Assembly (NCBI RefSeq): GCF_040954645.1
Contig: NC_092809.1
Span: forward strand, 80,463,435 to 80,527,434
Length of the DNA stretch: 64,000 bases
Direction of reading: 5' to 3'
From: Diabrotica undecimpunctata
Lineage: Eukaryota; Arthropoda; Insecta; Coleoptera; Chrysomelidae
Shown here: one piece after another, positions 1 through 11,544 of the stretch
How the letters are laid out: the number at the start of each line of letters is the position of its first letter
Position numbering within the stretch: position 1 is the stretch's first letter
Notes under the pieces: model-generated
The model's input: only the letters and a program-made list of their open reading frames with translations
Databases searched by the model: none
What the model was told of the DNA's origin: nothing
Made by a program: the position numbers and the translations under genes

Positions 1-2160
1 CAAATAAAACAATTTTTAACTAATCATATTTATTAAAAATAGGAAACAATCAACCCTGCCAATGCTTTACAATGAATACAATGTGGATGATACTTATGAC
101 ATCTATGGCATCAATAGGCTGTTTGTGTGACCTCCCAATTAGACGATTAGATCCTCCTGAGAGCTGCAGTTATTCCATATGTGTATGGCCTCCCAATTAA
201 GTGGTTAGGTCCTAAAATAAAGTCAACAAATCTTCATAATACGGCCAGTAAAATGTAGAATTCGGCTAATTACTACAGCCAATAAACTAAAATACAAAAA
301 CAGCTTGTATTAGAGACATCAAAAGGGGTTTAACTTCCTTGCCATTTTACCAAATTACAATTAAACAAATAGCAGATGGCAATGATAAAATGAAATATAA
401 TTATTATTACTTAGTTAAATTTTTTGCAAGATTCCTACATACATATAATCGAAAAACGTGCTTTCGAAAGAAGTGAGATTACGAATGTTGAAAATGCTGT
501 CAGAATTATAGAATATATATTACAATGAAAGTACTCACACCAAGAGAATTCTACAGACCATAAAATGAAGCTTATAATAATTTTTGCCTTCTTATATAAA
601 TTTCAAAAACAGGCAAAAGATTATATTCCCACTACGTTAGAAAAGTTGATTGACAGAAAGTAGGGAAGAGACTAATATGAAGTTTGCACAGATGACATAG
701 GACGTAAGCTTATGATGGAGTTAGCTTTTCTGTCAACATAGAACAGAATATTTAGTCTACCGGACAGAAAAAGAGAGGGCGAATATTTATTCTACGGGAC
801 AGAAAGAGGGAGAAGAGAAAGACAGAGGGCGCCAACTACTTTTTGAATAAAAAATAGTAAAAACTAAACTGGAGATAAAGGAATTAATAAATTAGTAAAG
901 AAATTAAAATAAAATAATTTTTTAAATATTAATTAATAAAGATGTGACGTTTATAATGTTACACACTCCTACCACCCATCAGAAAAATTTCGAACACAAC
1001 TGAGAAATTTTTCTTAAAGAAAACAAGAACACAATGTTCTACCTAGGAATAAGTATATGCAGTAGTAATCTGTAGGAACAAATCAAAAATAAATACTTAT
1101 AATAAAGCAATCAAGTTAATGAATGTAATAACAAAATATGGATCATAAAAAAATTTAGAGTATAACTCAGGGAAATGAAATACTTCCCAACAAATTAAAG
1201 TATCCGTCAGACTAAAATTTGTTATATTAAAAAAAGTATCATAACAAAATAATTTTCAGATGTTAATCTGGGAAAAATAAAAAAAATTACCTAATGAATT
1301 GTAGTAGTTATTACACTGAAATGAATAATTTATCATTAATAAATTACTACAGAGAATATCTCTGGACAAATAAAAAAAATACTCAATGAATTTTAGTATT
1401 CATTAAACTGAAATTAAATAAGGTACTGTTATAAAGTAACCAGCAAAATGGTGTAGCCTAAAGTTTATAATAAAAATTTAATAATTATAATATATACAGT
1501 TTTTGAGGGAAACGCTCAGGGGAATATAAATGGATATTACCCAATGAATTTTACTATTCATCAGACTAAAAATGAGGGAGAAAATTAATTTAAATTAATA
1601 ATAAAGGGGCAATGCATCTGATATATTCAGATAGAATATTCAGATACATTGTTGAAGAATTCTGTCTTCAGAAATTCTTCTTCGGAAGTACAAGGACTTC
1701 CGTTGCAAGTATACAGTCAAATCAGGTAGGTATATAAAAATAAAGGCAAATAAGCAAAGTCACGTAAATATATAATATAGAGATCATATCTCATAGAAAT
1801 GCATAGCTAATGAACACTGCTAATGAATGAATCTCAAAAAAAATAGTACTCAGGATGACTGACTACCTAAAGTAAGGTAACAATAATATCAAAATTATAA
1901 GATGAGTAAAAGCATGTAGACATTGGGGCTATAATGTATCATTTACGTAAATAATTACATACTAGTGTAAAATTCATAAAACGTACATCAGATTACAGTT
2001 CTCAAAACATAATGTGTAAAAACGGTATGCTGTATCATAAAATGACCAAGCCACAGCAGAAAATTACATAAAACGTTATTTTCGGTTCTGTCATATCCTG
2101 AAGATCTGTCAGATAATTCAAACTAACCTAACTTTTGGCTTCTTGTTTGTTTTTGAAAAA
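1..2160. other. AT-rich non-coding stretch
   Basis: No open frame with a recognisable family appears on either strand. The stretch is strongly A+T rich and holds short degenerate repeats (listed separately at 1159-1570). A purine-rich patch lies at about 770-835. I see nothing that supports a gene, an RNA gene or the end of a defined element. Confidence 0.6.
1159..1570. repeat. degenerate tandem repeat, four diverged units
   Basis: Four diverged copies of one motif are spaced about 90-160 bp apart, near 1165-1220, 1270-1320, 1360-1415 and 1515-1570. Each has a run like CAGGGAAAT or CTGGGAAAAATA, then an A-rich spacer, then AATGAATTTTAGTATTCAT or a variant, then AGACTAAAAT or similar. The copies are too diverged to fix a unit length by eye. 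It looks like an old minisatellite or the remains of a repetitive element. Confidence 0.45.
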
Positions 2161-2161
2161 A

Positions 2162-2577
2162 ATGGATTTTGTAAATTTGTTATTACTCAATGAATTGAAT
2201 GATGTGGCAGAAAGAAATTATGTAAATGTAGAGCAACGTCAGTTACGGGACACCAGTAACCCATTTGAAATAGATAACCAGCTCTAACTAAATTGCAATA
2301 ATTAAAGGTTCTCTCCCTACTTAATTTTGTAGGAAATAGAAGTTACCAAAAATGTACTGGTAACAACCTGTTATTTTCAATGGAACAAAGTTCATTTAGT
2401 AAAGTATTAACAGAAATAGCTGCAGGATAGTGGAACACTTGGTACCAAAATGGTGAAAAAGATGAAGTACAGCATGTAGTTCTCATAGAAATGATTCCAA
2501 AGGAGGCAAATCAAAACAATGGTTGGGTGTTGGAAGCACAGAGAATAAGAAGTGTTATTGTTGCAAACTTTGTGTAG
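2162..2577 (+). pseudogene. PIF/Harbinger (HARBI1-like) transposase fragment
   Basis: An ATG at 2162 opens a 41-codon frame ending at 2287 with the motif RQLRDTSNPFEI, typical of the N-terminus of Harbinger transposases. A second in-frame piece at about 2302-2430 reads LKVLSLLNF, then SYQKCTG and LLFSMEQSSFSKVLTEI. This matches the helical region after the N-terminus in HARBI1-like proteins, where the family usually has a hydrophobic stretch and a serine-rich helix. A third piece ends with a frame closing near 2577. The expected sequence between the first two pieces is missing, there is a TAG at 2428-2430, and no catalytic DDE region is visible. It is therefore a heavily deleted, non-functional copy. 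A Myb/SANT-like fragment on the other strand at 4.3 kb may belong to the same element, because Harbinger elements carry such a second gene. Confidence 0.62.
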
Positions 2578-2579
2578 TG

Positions 2580-4060
2580 AAACAAAAGCTTATTAATATT
2601 TTCATAATTTATTTATTTCACAATGATAAATAGTGATATAGTTTTATAATCAAATAAAGTTTAGTAATATAATTTTACAATTTAGTGATATTTCATCATT
2701 TTATGATAGAGTTTTATAATCTAGTATAGTTTAGTGATATAAATGTTAATATTTCAATTAATTACAAAAAACTCAAAACAAACAATCTAAAACATATTAC
2801 TAAGTGGCTCAAAATTTTTTAAAATGTTTAGATAATACAAAGATATGCTGCAAACTGTATTATAACATATTAAATTAAAAATGTTTATATATTGTTAAAA
2901 ACAAAAACGTAAATCATGTATGTTACAATTAATTACAAAAATGACACAACACTAACAAAATAAAAATATATTACAACCTGGCTCAAAGGTTTTGAAAACC
3001 CTTAGAGAATATAAAGAAGTGTTATCGCTGCAAATGTTATGTTATAAAATATTTAAATAAAAATGTTTATCCTCAGTTTATTTTATAATTATATGATTTA
3101 TATTTATACAAACTTTGTGTTATAAAATTGTTAAATAAAAATGTTTAAAAACATAAAACCTGTATGTTACAATTAATTGCAAAAAGTTCAAAACAAACAA
3201 ATTTAAAATATATTACAAAGTAGTCCAAAATTTGTTAAAACCCTTGGAAAAATTAAAACATACAAGTAAAGAATACAATTTCAAAAATTAACACAAACCT
3301 AAAATATACCACAAAGTAAACCTACAAATACACCTAAAATATACTACTACAAAGAACAAGGTTTGTAGCACAGGCATTACAACTTTGGGTTGTAAAGAAA
3401 CTTTGTGGAACCTGACATAAAATTCATTAAGGTAGCATACCTTACATGGATAGAGCATTTCATCAGGCAAGAGGTAGGTGCAACAGTCGGAAAGGTTTTT
3501 AACAGAAGAGGGCTGATGGGACAATAAACCAGAAGAAGACCAAGACTTAGGTATCAAGACAATTTAGAGGATGATTTAAAATCTATTGGAGTTAGAATGT
3601 AGAGAAGGGTTGGTAGACACAGGGTGAATGGAGGATTGTCCTAAAGAATTATTTGCACAAGCACAGGGTTTTTACATTACAGCCCTGTTAAAGCTGGAAA
3701 CATATACTCATGTGTTGCATTGATGTTGACTAATGATAATGGTAAAACAAACTAAAATATATTACAAAATGGTCGAAATGTGCTCATAACCCTTAGACAA
3801 TATGAAGAAGGATTATTGCTGCAAACTTCCGTGTTGTAAAACAAAACAAAATAAAAATAAATTGTTAAATAAAAGTGTTTATAATTAGTATATTTCATAA
3901 TAGGTATTTATGTTACAATTAGTTACAAAATCAAAAAGAATAACACAAAGATCAAGACAAAACAAAAAATCTGAAACATATTACAAAGTGGCTAAAAAAT
4001 TTTCAGTTATAAAATTGTTAAATAAAAATGTTTATATTCAGTTTATTCCATAATTGAGAT
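2580..4060. repeat. degenerate tandem array (about 170-250 bp units)
   Basis: The same words recur several times: TACAATTAATTACAAAA, then ATATATTACAAAGTGG or a variant, then AAAACCCTTAGA, then TTGCTGCAAAC, then AAATAAAAATGTTTAT. Copies are recognisable near 2760-2900, 2930-3090, 3120-3260, 3740-3890 and 3905-4040. A LINE tail fragment interrupts the array at about 3430-3670. The first unit begins where the Harbinger transposase debris stops, so the array may be the amplified interior or end of that element. Confidence 0.5.
3430..3670 (+). pseudogene. 3' tail of a LINE reverse transcriptase
   Basis: In one frame with stop codons the sequence reads KVFNRR, then RRRPRLRYQDNLEDDLKSIG, then RRVGRHRVN. 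This is the basic C-terminal tail found in many insect LINE polyproteins (a G-R-P-R-x-R-W/Y...D-D-L-K...W-R...D-R-x-x-W pattern). Stops interrupt it at about 3533 and 3599, and a possible tryptophan codon has become a stop. Only the tail is present, as expected for a 5'-truncated insertion. The clade cannot be named from this piece. Confidence 0.5.
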
Positions 4061-4199
4061 ATAATTTTATAAAGGATATGTTTATAGAATTTTAAATAAA
4101 ACTATTGCCTTTTTAATTTTCACAGGTTGACTTCCTTTTCCTTCTGAAAAATATTATACACCATAATAAACATAATACATCAATCATTAATCTTTACCT

Positions 4200-4450
4200 T
4201 TAAAATCCAATGTATTTATAATCTGGGGCTCCCCAAGATGAATCTTTGAAATGGGTTGCCAAATCTTCCACTCATTGAACACCTAAAAATTTAGCATTTA
4301 TTAAATTTGATAGTAACAGAAATTAATTTTCTTACATGTCTTCATTGTTCTCCTGTTTTTTTTTTTAGGGCCACCGTCTACTGTATTTACCATGATAGCA
4401 AATTCCTCTCACAATTGGGCTACTTTCTTAGCCTTCCTTGACTATTTTGC
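4200..4450 (-). pseudogene. Myb/SANT-like DNA-binding fragment (possible Harbinger second gene)
   Basis: Read on the minus strand from about 4447 to 4330, one frame gives KAKKVAQL, a stop, EEFAIMVNTVDGGPKKKTGEQ, a stop, then RHV. Both stops stand where the Myb/SANT-like domains of Harbinger-associated proteins carry tryptophan (L-W-x-x-F and E-Q-W patterns), so TGG to TGA changes would explain them. A further minus-strand piece at about 4290-4205 reads EDLATHFKDSSWGAP and may be a second exon. The piece is short and broken. It could be any Myb/SANT-type domain, but a Harbinger transposase fragment about 2 kb away supports this reading. Confidence 0.4.
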
Positions 4451-5209
4451 CAGTAAGCACTATTTATTTTGAAGTCTAAAATTACTTCCAATTGCTTCCT
4501 GGTTGTTTTCTTTTTAATTGAAGCATTTAGTTTATTTTATTATAATTATAAAAAAATAGTAAATTGTTTCCACAAATTACATACAATAACATAACCTAAC
4601 TAAGAGCGAAAACGGCACCTAATTTTAGACAGCTTAAAAATTACATTTACATATAGATATATTACATATCAAGGTAGGCAACCCGTTATACGTAGTTCTT
4701 ACATCATACCGATTTGAAAATTTTTACATAAATGTGTTAAAATCGGAGTTTACAGCATGTAATTATTTCACATAAATGATACATCATAGCCCTCAATAAT
4801 ATGCAAATGTAATTATTGATAAACAACTCAAAAATATAAACTTTACTTGATATGTCAAATAAGACAAAGTTCTACACAAAAGAGATATAGTAACTGCATA
4901 AAACAAGTCCTAGAAGTTAATAATGAAAATAAGATAATGGTACATAAGAAATGTTATTCTCACTAAATATAAACCAGGGATCTACACAAAAGAATAAAGT
5001 ACTTCATAAATATAGTTTACAAAAGATAGAAGAAAACAAGTGAAAGTAGGTATACTACAATCAAGCTTCAAAGTGCCATAATTATACACCAGATTTCTAA
5101 AAGTAGATCGCATAGAATTATTTTAACTCCAATAGAAATATGAAAAAACACATCATCCAAAAAATATATATACCTACGGCATATTAATTGTCTCTAAAAG
5201 ACCAAAAAG

Positions 5210-5211
<2 letters not shown>
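4451..5211. other. AT-rich non-coding stretch
   Basis: No recognisable coding segment on either strand. The sequence is AT-rich with scattered short A runs. Nothing else supported. Confidence 0.55.

Positions 5212-5260
<49 letters not shown>
5212..5260. repeat. (TA)n microsatellite
   Basis: Uninterrupted alternating T and A for about 49 bp. It is the first of seven (TA)n tracts in the window. Several of the others adjoin insertions of TA-targeting elements. Confidence 0.95.
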
Positions 5261-5263
<3 letters not shown>

Positions 5264-6600
5264 GGATCGTTTTAGCCTGTCGCAGAAGTAATAAAAATGT
5301 CTGTTCAGATTTGCCTCAGGTAGTCAGCGGTTCTCAAATTAAAAATGTACGGTTTTCTTAATTTGATAATACATTAGTGATTTTTTTAATAAAATAACTT
5401 TATATTATGTTTTATAATAATTGAATATCATAATGTAAATTTATAAACATTGAGTATGAAATATACAGGGTCATTCACGCAACATGTTGGTTAAAAGTTT
5501 TCAAAGTTCTGGTCGTCACTGGTTTCTGCAAACTTGGAATAATGGGTTATGCAAAGCATTCTTCATTTTTTAAATATTTGCATTCTTCTAGCACTTCCGG
5601 TTGTACCGGAAGTCGCCATTAAGTTTCTTATTTTAAATAGAAACTGTGCTTTTTGTTATTTTTTTTTTAGAATCTACGTAAAATTCTGGATCGATTTTTA
5701 TTGGGATACCATTCTCTAAAAAATAGCCGTTTTTGAGATATTTAAAGTTTTTGAAAAATTTTTCATGTTACACATGCAACTTCAAAAATTAATATTGTGG
5801 TTAATATTTATGCTGAAAAAACAAAAATTCTTTTTCAGCGTGTACTAAACTCTATTTTTATTTAAGCATAAAAAAAATTGCCAATGTTAATACTGGGTGT
5901 TCAAAATTTTGTATTATATTTTTATTTTTATATATTTTATAAATATATCTATAAAAATATATATCTATATAAAACAAAGACTTATTCCTACTTCCCACAC
6001 ACACCTTCCCAAACCCACCGATGTAGGTTGTCCTCCTGCGGTACAACCTGCCCCGGCTTTCCTCCGCCCCCTGGTCTTTGGACCCAGGTAACGACTATTT
6101 CGCGGTATCCCCCGTCAGGCAATGGGAGATTTCCGTGTATCTACATTTAAGTGGTAGGTTAGCCCATTTGGCTTTATCACTACCGGTCAAAGCAATTGTT
6201 CGGCGATCTAATGATGGTTGTGTGTGCCGATACTTGCTTTCCCTTTTCTGCATCAAGTGCAGTCGAGAGCGAGCAAGCATCGAATCCTTTCATCCATCGT
6301 CTAATAACCAGTCATTCGTCCAGTCATGTCCTTAATCTACCTTACTTGCTAATCTAATTTTTTTGGTGCTTGCATTCAAGAGCGTCGTGCGGCGTGCCTC
6401 CGGCTCTCTCCTGCATGCGGTTTTTGTTTTTTTTGTTTTTTTTTTGGTGGTTGGTACCCTTTTGTGTTAATTTTTCTATCTACTTCTTAATCTATGGACA
6501 GGTATCATCACTATCTGACTCGCCATCCGATTCATCTGAATCTTCATCATTACGAATAATTAAAGGTCTTACTTCATCAATAACTTGTTCTATTTCATAT
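5261..6600. other. non-coding stretch with a GC-richer patch at 5990-6330
   Basis: No coherent protein similarity is visible; the short open frames overlap each other in several frames without family motifs. The stretch has A/T-rich parts and short words resembling repeat ends (ACAGGGTCATTC near 5466 and ACTGGGTGTTC near 5893). From about 5990 to 6330 the base composition becomes much richer in G+C. It resembles in style the untranslated leaders of the LINEs at 25.5-25.9 and 45.9-46.0 kb, and may be a fragment of a LINE leader. I could not align it to them by eye. Confidence 0.4.
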
Positions 6601-6604
6601 GACT

Positions 6605-7740
6605 CTAAAATTTTTTTTCAGTATGCTCAATACATTTCCGCCATTGTTCATCATTGACTTGGTTTAGTGCATCTTGCCAGAGTTGTAAAACGCTGGCTTC
6701 GTCGGTGGTCTTACATGCATGTTTATCATAGTAGTTTTTAGTGATGCCCCACACCAATTCAATTGGATTGTACTGGCAGGGATAGGGTGGTAGTCTTAGG
6801 ACCTCATGACCATATTTTAGTGCCATTTGGTCAACGACAAATTTTTTCTCAGTAATGTGTTCGTTGCACTTATTTAATAATTCAGCTTTTAAAACTAGAT
6901 GTTCGTGTTCTATATTTTCCTCCGACAGCGACTTTCTTAAGTCTTCTTTTTTCCAGCTGCTTGTGGGAAACTTTTCCTCCTCTCTGGTGTGATACGAAGC
7001 ATTGTCTAAGACTATTAATGACGGATTTTCCAGATTTTTTAATAATTTTTCCTCAAACCAATGTTCAAAAATATCGGCGTCCATATTTCCGTGGTAATCA
7101 TCAGTTTTTTTTTGTCGAAGAAAATATAAGACTAGCATTGGGTATAAAACCTTTCGTATTTCCTGCATGCAATATATCTTTTGCCATTACTCGCACTAGT
7201 ACTCGAATAGCATTTGGTAGAATCATCTTTCCAGGATGATTTGGTATTGTTTCCTTTCGCAAAAATCCATGTTTCGTCAAGAAACACAAATTGTCTGCAA
7301 ATTCGGAATTCTTGTTTTTTAAATAGTTTCTTATAAATGTCCACCTTTTTCCAACAACATTGGACAGCTCGCACAACACTTACGATTATTGTTTTTTTTG
7401 TATCTAAAACCCATAGCTTTTAATACTTTTGATAAACTGGTCAAACCCATATCACAAAGTTCTCTGTCCTTTATTTTTTAAATAGGTGTCTTTCTTGTAA
7501 CATGTTCTTTTGCTTTGTACATGTCATAAATGATATTTCTGATTGAGATTTTAATACCTTGTGGCAAGTCGAGGGTTTTCGGATACAAACGAATCCTTTT
7601 ATTTTCCTTACTTAATTCCTTCTCACTCATTTTGCGAACTCTTTGCAAGGTCCGTTCTGAAATTCCACAAGCTGCACTTGTCCTTTTTTGAACTGCCAGT
7701 ACTGATGTAATTGGCCCCATGTTCTCATTGGTCTCACTCG
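6605..7740 (-). pseudogene. Tc1/mariner-superfamily transposase with long D-E spacing (Sailor-like), broken
   Basis: The minus strand carries a transposase in three frames. The N-terminal part (about 7720-7480) has a helix-turn-helix-like region and ends at a stop; a continuation reads LTSLSKVLKAMGFRYKK. The middle part (about 7375-7135) holds the first catalytic aspartate in FLDETWIF. The C-terminal part (about 7168-6605) holds the second aspartate in LIVLDNASYHT and the glutamate in YNPIELVWG. About 81 residues separate D and E, far more than the 34-41 of classical Tc1/mariner enzymes. The insertion includes KKEDLRKSL and LKAELL. This resembles the DD82E group called Sailor in the IS630-Tc1-mariner superfamily (from memory; not checked). 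At least one frameshift and one stop disable the gene. I could not find convincing terminal inverted repeats. Confidence 0.7.
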
Positions 7741-7935
7741 GAGATATATAAAAGTTTTTTCAATAAATTATCATCACAAAGCATTCAATTTGCGTTTTTT
7801 CACGATTTATAAAAAAATTGTTCTGGTAGCGCTGATTTATCCTCAACTACTACAGCCGACCAGTAGGAGGTTCGGTACCACAAAGCAGGTAGAAAAGGGA
7901 AAGTATAACAGAGTGGCTGTGTAGTGGCTGAGAGC

Positions 7936-9690
7936 TGACTCCTTCTGGCAGTGGATACCCTAAAATTGGAGCAGTGATTAAATGCTTTTTTAAGGTCTCA
8001 AAAGAATTTTGGCAGTCTGTATCCAAGCAGTAGTCTCTTGCTTCCTCTGTAAGTCGCGTTAATGGCTTAGCGATATCTGCAAACTTCTTAATAAACCTCC
8101 GGTAGTAAGTATATAGTCCAAGAAAACTTCTCACTTGATGTTTGTCCGTTGGTACTGGCCATTCCTTAATGGTCACTCCTTCTTTACTGACTATATAACC
8201 CAGATAATTGACTTTACCTTGAAATAGCTCGCACTTCTTGGGGTTTAACATCAATCGGGCAGCTTTAAGTCGATTAGAAACGTTTTCTAAATTCTTCAGA
8301 TGATCTTCAAATGTCTCTCCCCAGACGATTATGTCATCGAGGTAAATCAGGCATGTTTTCCAAGATAACCCCCTCAACACATTTTTCATAAGCCTCTCAA
8401 ATGTCGCAGGAGCATTACAGAGTCCAAATGGCATAACGTTGAATTGCCACAATCCAGATCCTGTGGTGAAGGCTGTCTTCTCTTTATCTACTGTGTCCAT
8501 TTTTACCTGCCAGTATCCAGACTTCAGATCCAAAGTAGAAAACAATTTACTTCCAGCCAATGTGTCCAACGTATCGTCGATCCGAGGCAGAGGATAACTA
8601 TCTTTCTTGGTAATGTTGTTCAGCAAACGGTAATCCACACAGAACCTCGTCGTTCCGTCTTTCTTCTTAACCAGGAGCACCGGAGAGACCCATGGGCTTG
8701 TAGAAGGTTCTATCACCCCGTCTTTCTTCATTTCCTGAACAATCGTTTCGGCTTCCTCTCTTTTCGCCTGTGGTAATCGTCACGGATAGGCACTTTAAGA
8801 AGAAGAATCGTCGAGCTGGTTGACGAATTGGCTTAGCATTACCAGTATCAATTTTATGCTTAACAACGGTTGTTCTTGCCGTCTTTCTTCCTTTCGGTAC
8901 GAAAATATCACGATACTGCCGAAGAAGTTCCCTTAATTTCCTTTTCTCCATCTGATTTAGAGACTGTCCTGCAACTGCAACCATTTGGTCGAATTTGTCG
9001 TTGGAATTATCAGATGTTGTCGCCTGACGGATTATGGATGTCACAGGTACACAAGTTCCTACTTTTGTCTCTTTCTTGATGGTCACTGGGTAGTCGTTGA
9101 CATTGATAAGTCTCACAGGAATTTCTTTAGCCGAAGTCACCAATTCCTTTCCAATTATGATTCCACGGCCAACCTCATCGTCGTGGTTCCAAGGCTCCAT
9201 CATAACAGGTGTCCCTTCGTCTACAATTCCCCGTAGTCGCGCTACTATGATTGTTTCGCTTCTCGCAGGCACGACTGTATCTTCCTTAATGGCTGCTTTC
9301 ACAGTGTTATCATTATGTGGATGAAGAAATACCTCCTCGTTGCCAACTTTGATTACCTTATTCTTAAAATCCAATTGGAATCCATGCATATTCATTACGT
9401 CCATTCCCAATGTAACATCCTCTTCGATGTCAGCAACTATAACAGTATGGACGAACTTTTCTGCTCCAATTCCCAATTGTACCTGGATTTCTCCATGAAT
9501 GTTGGTATTTTCACCTGTAGCGGTCCGAAGTCGCAACCTCGTTGCGACTTCGGACTTGCGACAGTTTCTTACGGCTGTTTATAACTGTCGGGCGTATAAT
9601 GGTTTTGGTCGCTCCGGTATCCACCAACAACGTATGTCTTTTACCATTTATTTCTCCATCTACATATACACTATCTTCACGACATTTCAA
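7936..9690 (-). pseudogene. Ty3/gypsy pro-RT region, broken
   Basis: On the minus strand an aspartic protease motif, LLVDTGATKTI, lies near 9630-9600. A protease/linker frame (9536-8790) and a reverse transcriptase frame (8731-7936) follow. RT landmarks are VDYRLLN, FSTLDLKSGYWQ, the YLDD catalytic site at 8333-8344, and FLGLYTYYRRFI of the connection region. A frameshift near 8790-8730 joins the two frames, and the protease frame is broken at about 9540 by a short palindrome (see 9523-9555). RT similarity stops abruptly at about 7936. RNase H, integrase and the 3' LTR are absent, so the element is truncated there. The gag is immediately upstream on the same strand. Confidence 0.85.
9523..9555. 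repeat. perfect 15-bp inverted repeat with 3-nt loop
   Basis: GTCCGAAGTCGCAAC at 9523-9537 is followed by CTC and then by its exact reverse complement at 9541-9555. It falls between the protease active-site segment and the downstream LRTATGE segment of the gypsy element. It throws the two out of frame, so it looks like an inserted fold-back duplication and not a conserved feature. Confidence 0.9.
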
Positions 9691-9799
9691 AGAAGCTATT
9701 AGTATGAGAGGGTCTTTGGAAAAGTTCCGGGTCGAAGCTGCCCCCCTAAGGCCGACCCGTTCTAGTTTTCCTGTTGGTGAGTTTTTTGATTTGCGTCGT

Positions 9800-11049
9800 A
9801 CCTAGGGTGCTTACATGAACTTCGTACGTGTCCTATTTCGCCACAATTCCAGCATCTTATGGTCTTCGTTTTCTTGTATGTCATGCTTTTCATCATATTA
9901 ACGAGCTGGTCAAGTTTATCTTCATCTCCTTCCTCTTTTATAGTCCTAACTTTACTGTACCCGCCAGAGGCCTGCGTAGCTGACTCGTATTCGAGGGCGG
10001 CTGCATTTCATGATCACGAAGACCATCAATAAACGTTTGAACAGCCAATATTTCCATCATGTCTTCGGGAGCTGTTGGATAAGCATATCGTACTAATCTG
10101 GCAATATCTACCTCATATTCTTGAAGAGCCTCATCTTTCTTCTGTCTTCGATTTTTAAGCTGCGACTGATATACATGCTCCAAATGTTCGTGACCATGTC
10201 GCATATTTAACCTCTTCTTAAGTTGTTCGAAATCATCCGTCTCCTCTACGGCTATGGTCTGAAGCACATCTAAGGCATCTCCTCGAAGAGCGATAGTCAG
10301 GTTTACAGTCTTTTCGTTTTCAGACCATCCAGTCGCTCTTGTGGCTGATTCGAACTGTTTCATGTGGTTGTTCCATGATGATTTTCCGTCGAAAGTTGGG
10401 ACTTTAACATGAACAGAACCTCCACTTCCTTCAAATTTCGGCCGCGTTTCCAACTTACATTTCGTCTCGTCTTCTTTTATCTCTACTGTAATTGGATTGT
10501 TTCCTCTCTCTGCCGCCCTTGTTCCCTCCATCTTCCTTTCCATCTCTTTCCATATCTTTTCTTCGAAGGCCAACATATCGGCAGCAACTTGATTTTTTAA
10601 CGAAGACATTCTATCGTCGAGGGCAGACATCTCAGAAGTGACTTTAGAGATTTCCAAAGAGATGTTAGCAGAAACTTTGCTTTTCAAAGAAGAAATCTCG
10701 TTAGAAACTTTGTTTTCTACTGAAGGGATGTCGCCGGAAACTTTCGAAATATCGCTAGAAACTTTGTTTTCTAATGAAGCGATATCGCCAGAATCTTTCG
10801 AAATATCGCCAGAAACTTTGTTTTCTAATGATGCGATGTCACCAGAAACTTTGGCCACATCAGAAGAAACTTTCGAAATCGACGAGATGACAGCATCTTC
10901 AAATATATGTTTCCGGGTCAAAACCCTCTTTCCTCCAAAGCGTTATTTAGTCATTGGACTAACTTAGCCTTTTTTCCGGTAGAAACTAATTCTCTATCCT
11001 CGAGATGTCTTCTTAAATTCGTAACTGTGAGCTCATAAATCGTAGTCAT
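9800..11049 (-). pseudogene. Ty3/gypsy gag with SAP-like start, coiled coil and zinc knuckle, broken
   Basis: The likely start is the ATG at 11049-11047. The first residues (MTTIYELTVTNLRRHLEDRE, then STGKKAKLVQ) resemble a SAP DNA-binding motif. An in-frame TGA follows where an arginine would be expected. A frameshift near 10921 leads into a 327-codon frame (10921-9938). That frame opens with repeats of the type KVSGDIASLENKVS (about 10880-10690), which have heptad-like spacing, so a coiled coil is likely. It continues with a retroviral-type gag core (FDGKSSWNNHMKQFE, then ALRGDALDVLQ). A CCHC zinc knuckle (C-W-N-C-G-E-I-G-H-V-R-S-S-C) lies at 9854-9813 in another frame. The parts are in the order expected for one gag protein that binds element RNA in the particle. 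The gene is inactivated by one stop and at least two frameshifts. Confidence 0.75.
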
Positions 11050-11094
11050 TTTCACAATTTATTTTATATATTCCACTTTTTCTGACACCACCGT

Positions 11095-11543
11095 TGTATT
11101 TTTATTAAATCTAATTTATTGTCTTTATTTATTATTAAAAAGTTCTAACACTTAGTTTATTTAATCTTTATTTCCACTTATTCTAATTTATTACAGTCTC
11201 TTACACTTATTCTAATTCACTAAAAACACAATAATTTATATTAATTTATTTTACAACTTATTCGATACAACAATTTATTTTCGACTCACTGTTCTCAGCA
11301 AAGTTCCCTCTTTAAATATAAAATGCCGTTATTCGAGAGTTTCGGCGATTCCCTTCGAAGAGACGAGAAGGTCACTCATACTGGTTTTGTTCGGCCTGTT
11401 TCTGGAAATTTCGAATCGTGGGTGACCCATCAGAATTCAGGTTGGCAAACAGGTCTTTCAACTGAGCGGCGAAATTACTAGAATAGAATAGAATTAGAAA
11501 TAATATATTTACAGTGTTATGCGTCATAATATTTATCGTAACA
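11095..11543 (-). repeat. possible 5' LTR of the minus-strand gypsy element
   Basis: On the minus strand, gag is preceded by a leader holding TGGTGTCAGAAAAAGTGG (about 11091-11074), which looks like a tRNA primer-binding site. Upstream is a TATTTAAAG box near 11320-11312. A block could start with TGTTACGATAAA at 11543 and end with AATACA near 11095, giving TG...CA ends. No second LTR remains to confirm the boundaries. The block interrupts the gag fragment of another element (11545-12141), as an inserted element would. Confidence 0.4.
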
Positions 11544-11544
11544 C

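Noticed and set aside
5858..6657. Overlapping open frames on both strands
   Set aside because: No family motif in any of them, and they overlap each other in conflicting frames.
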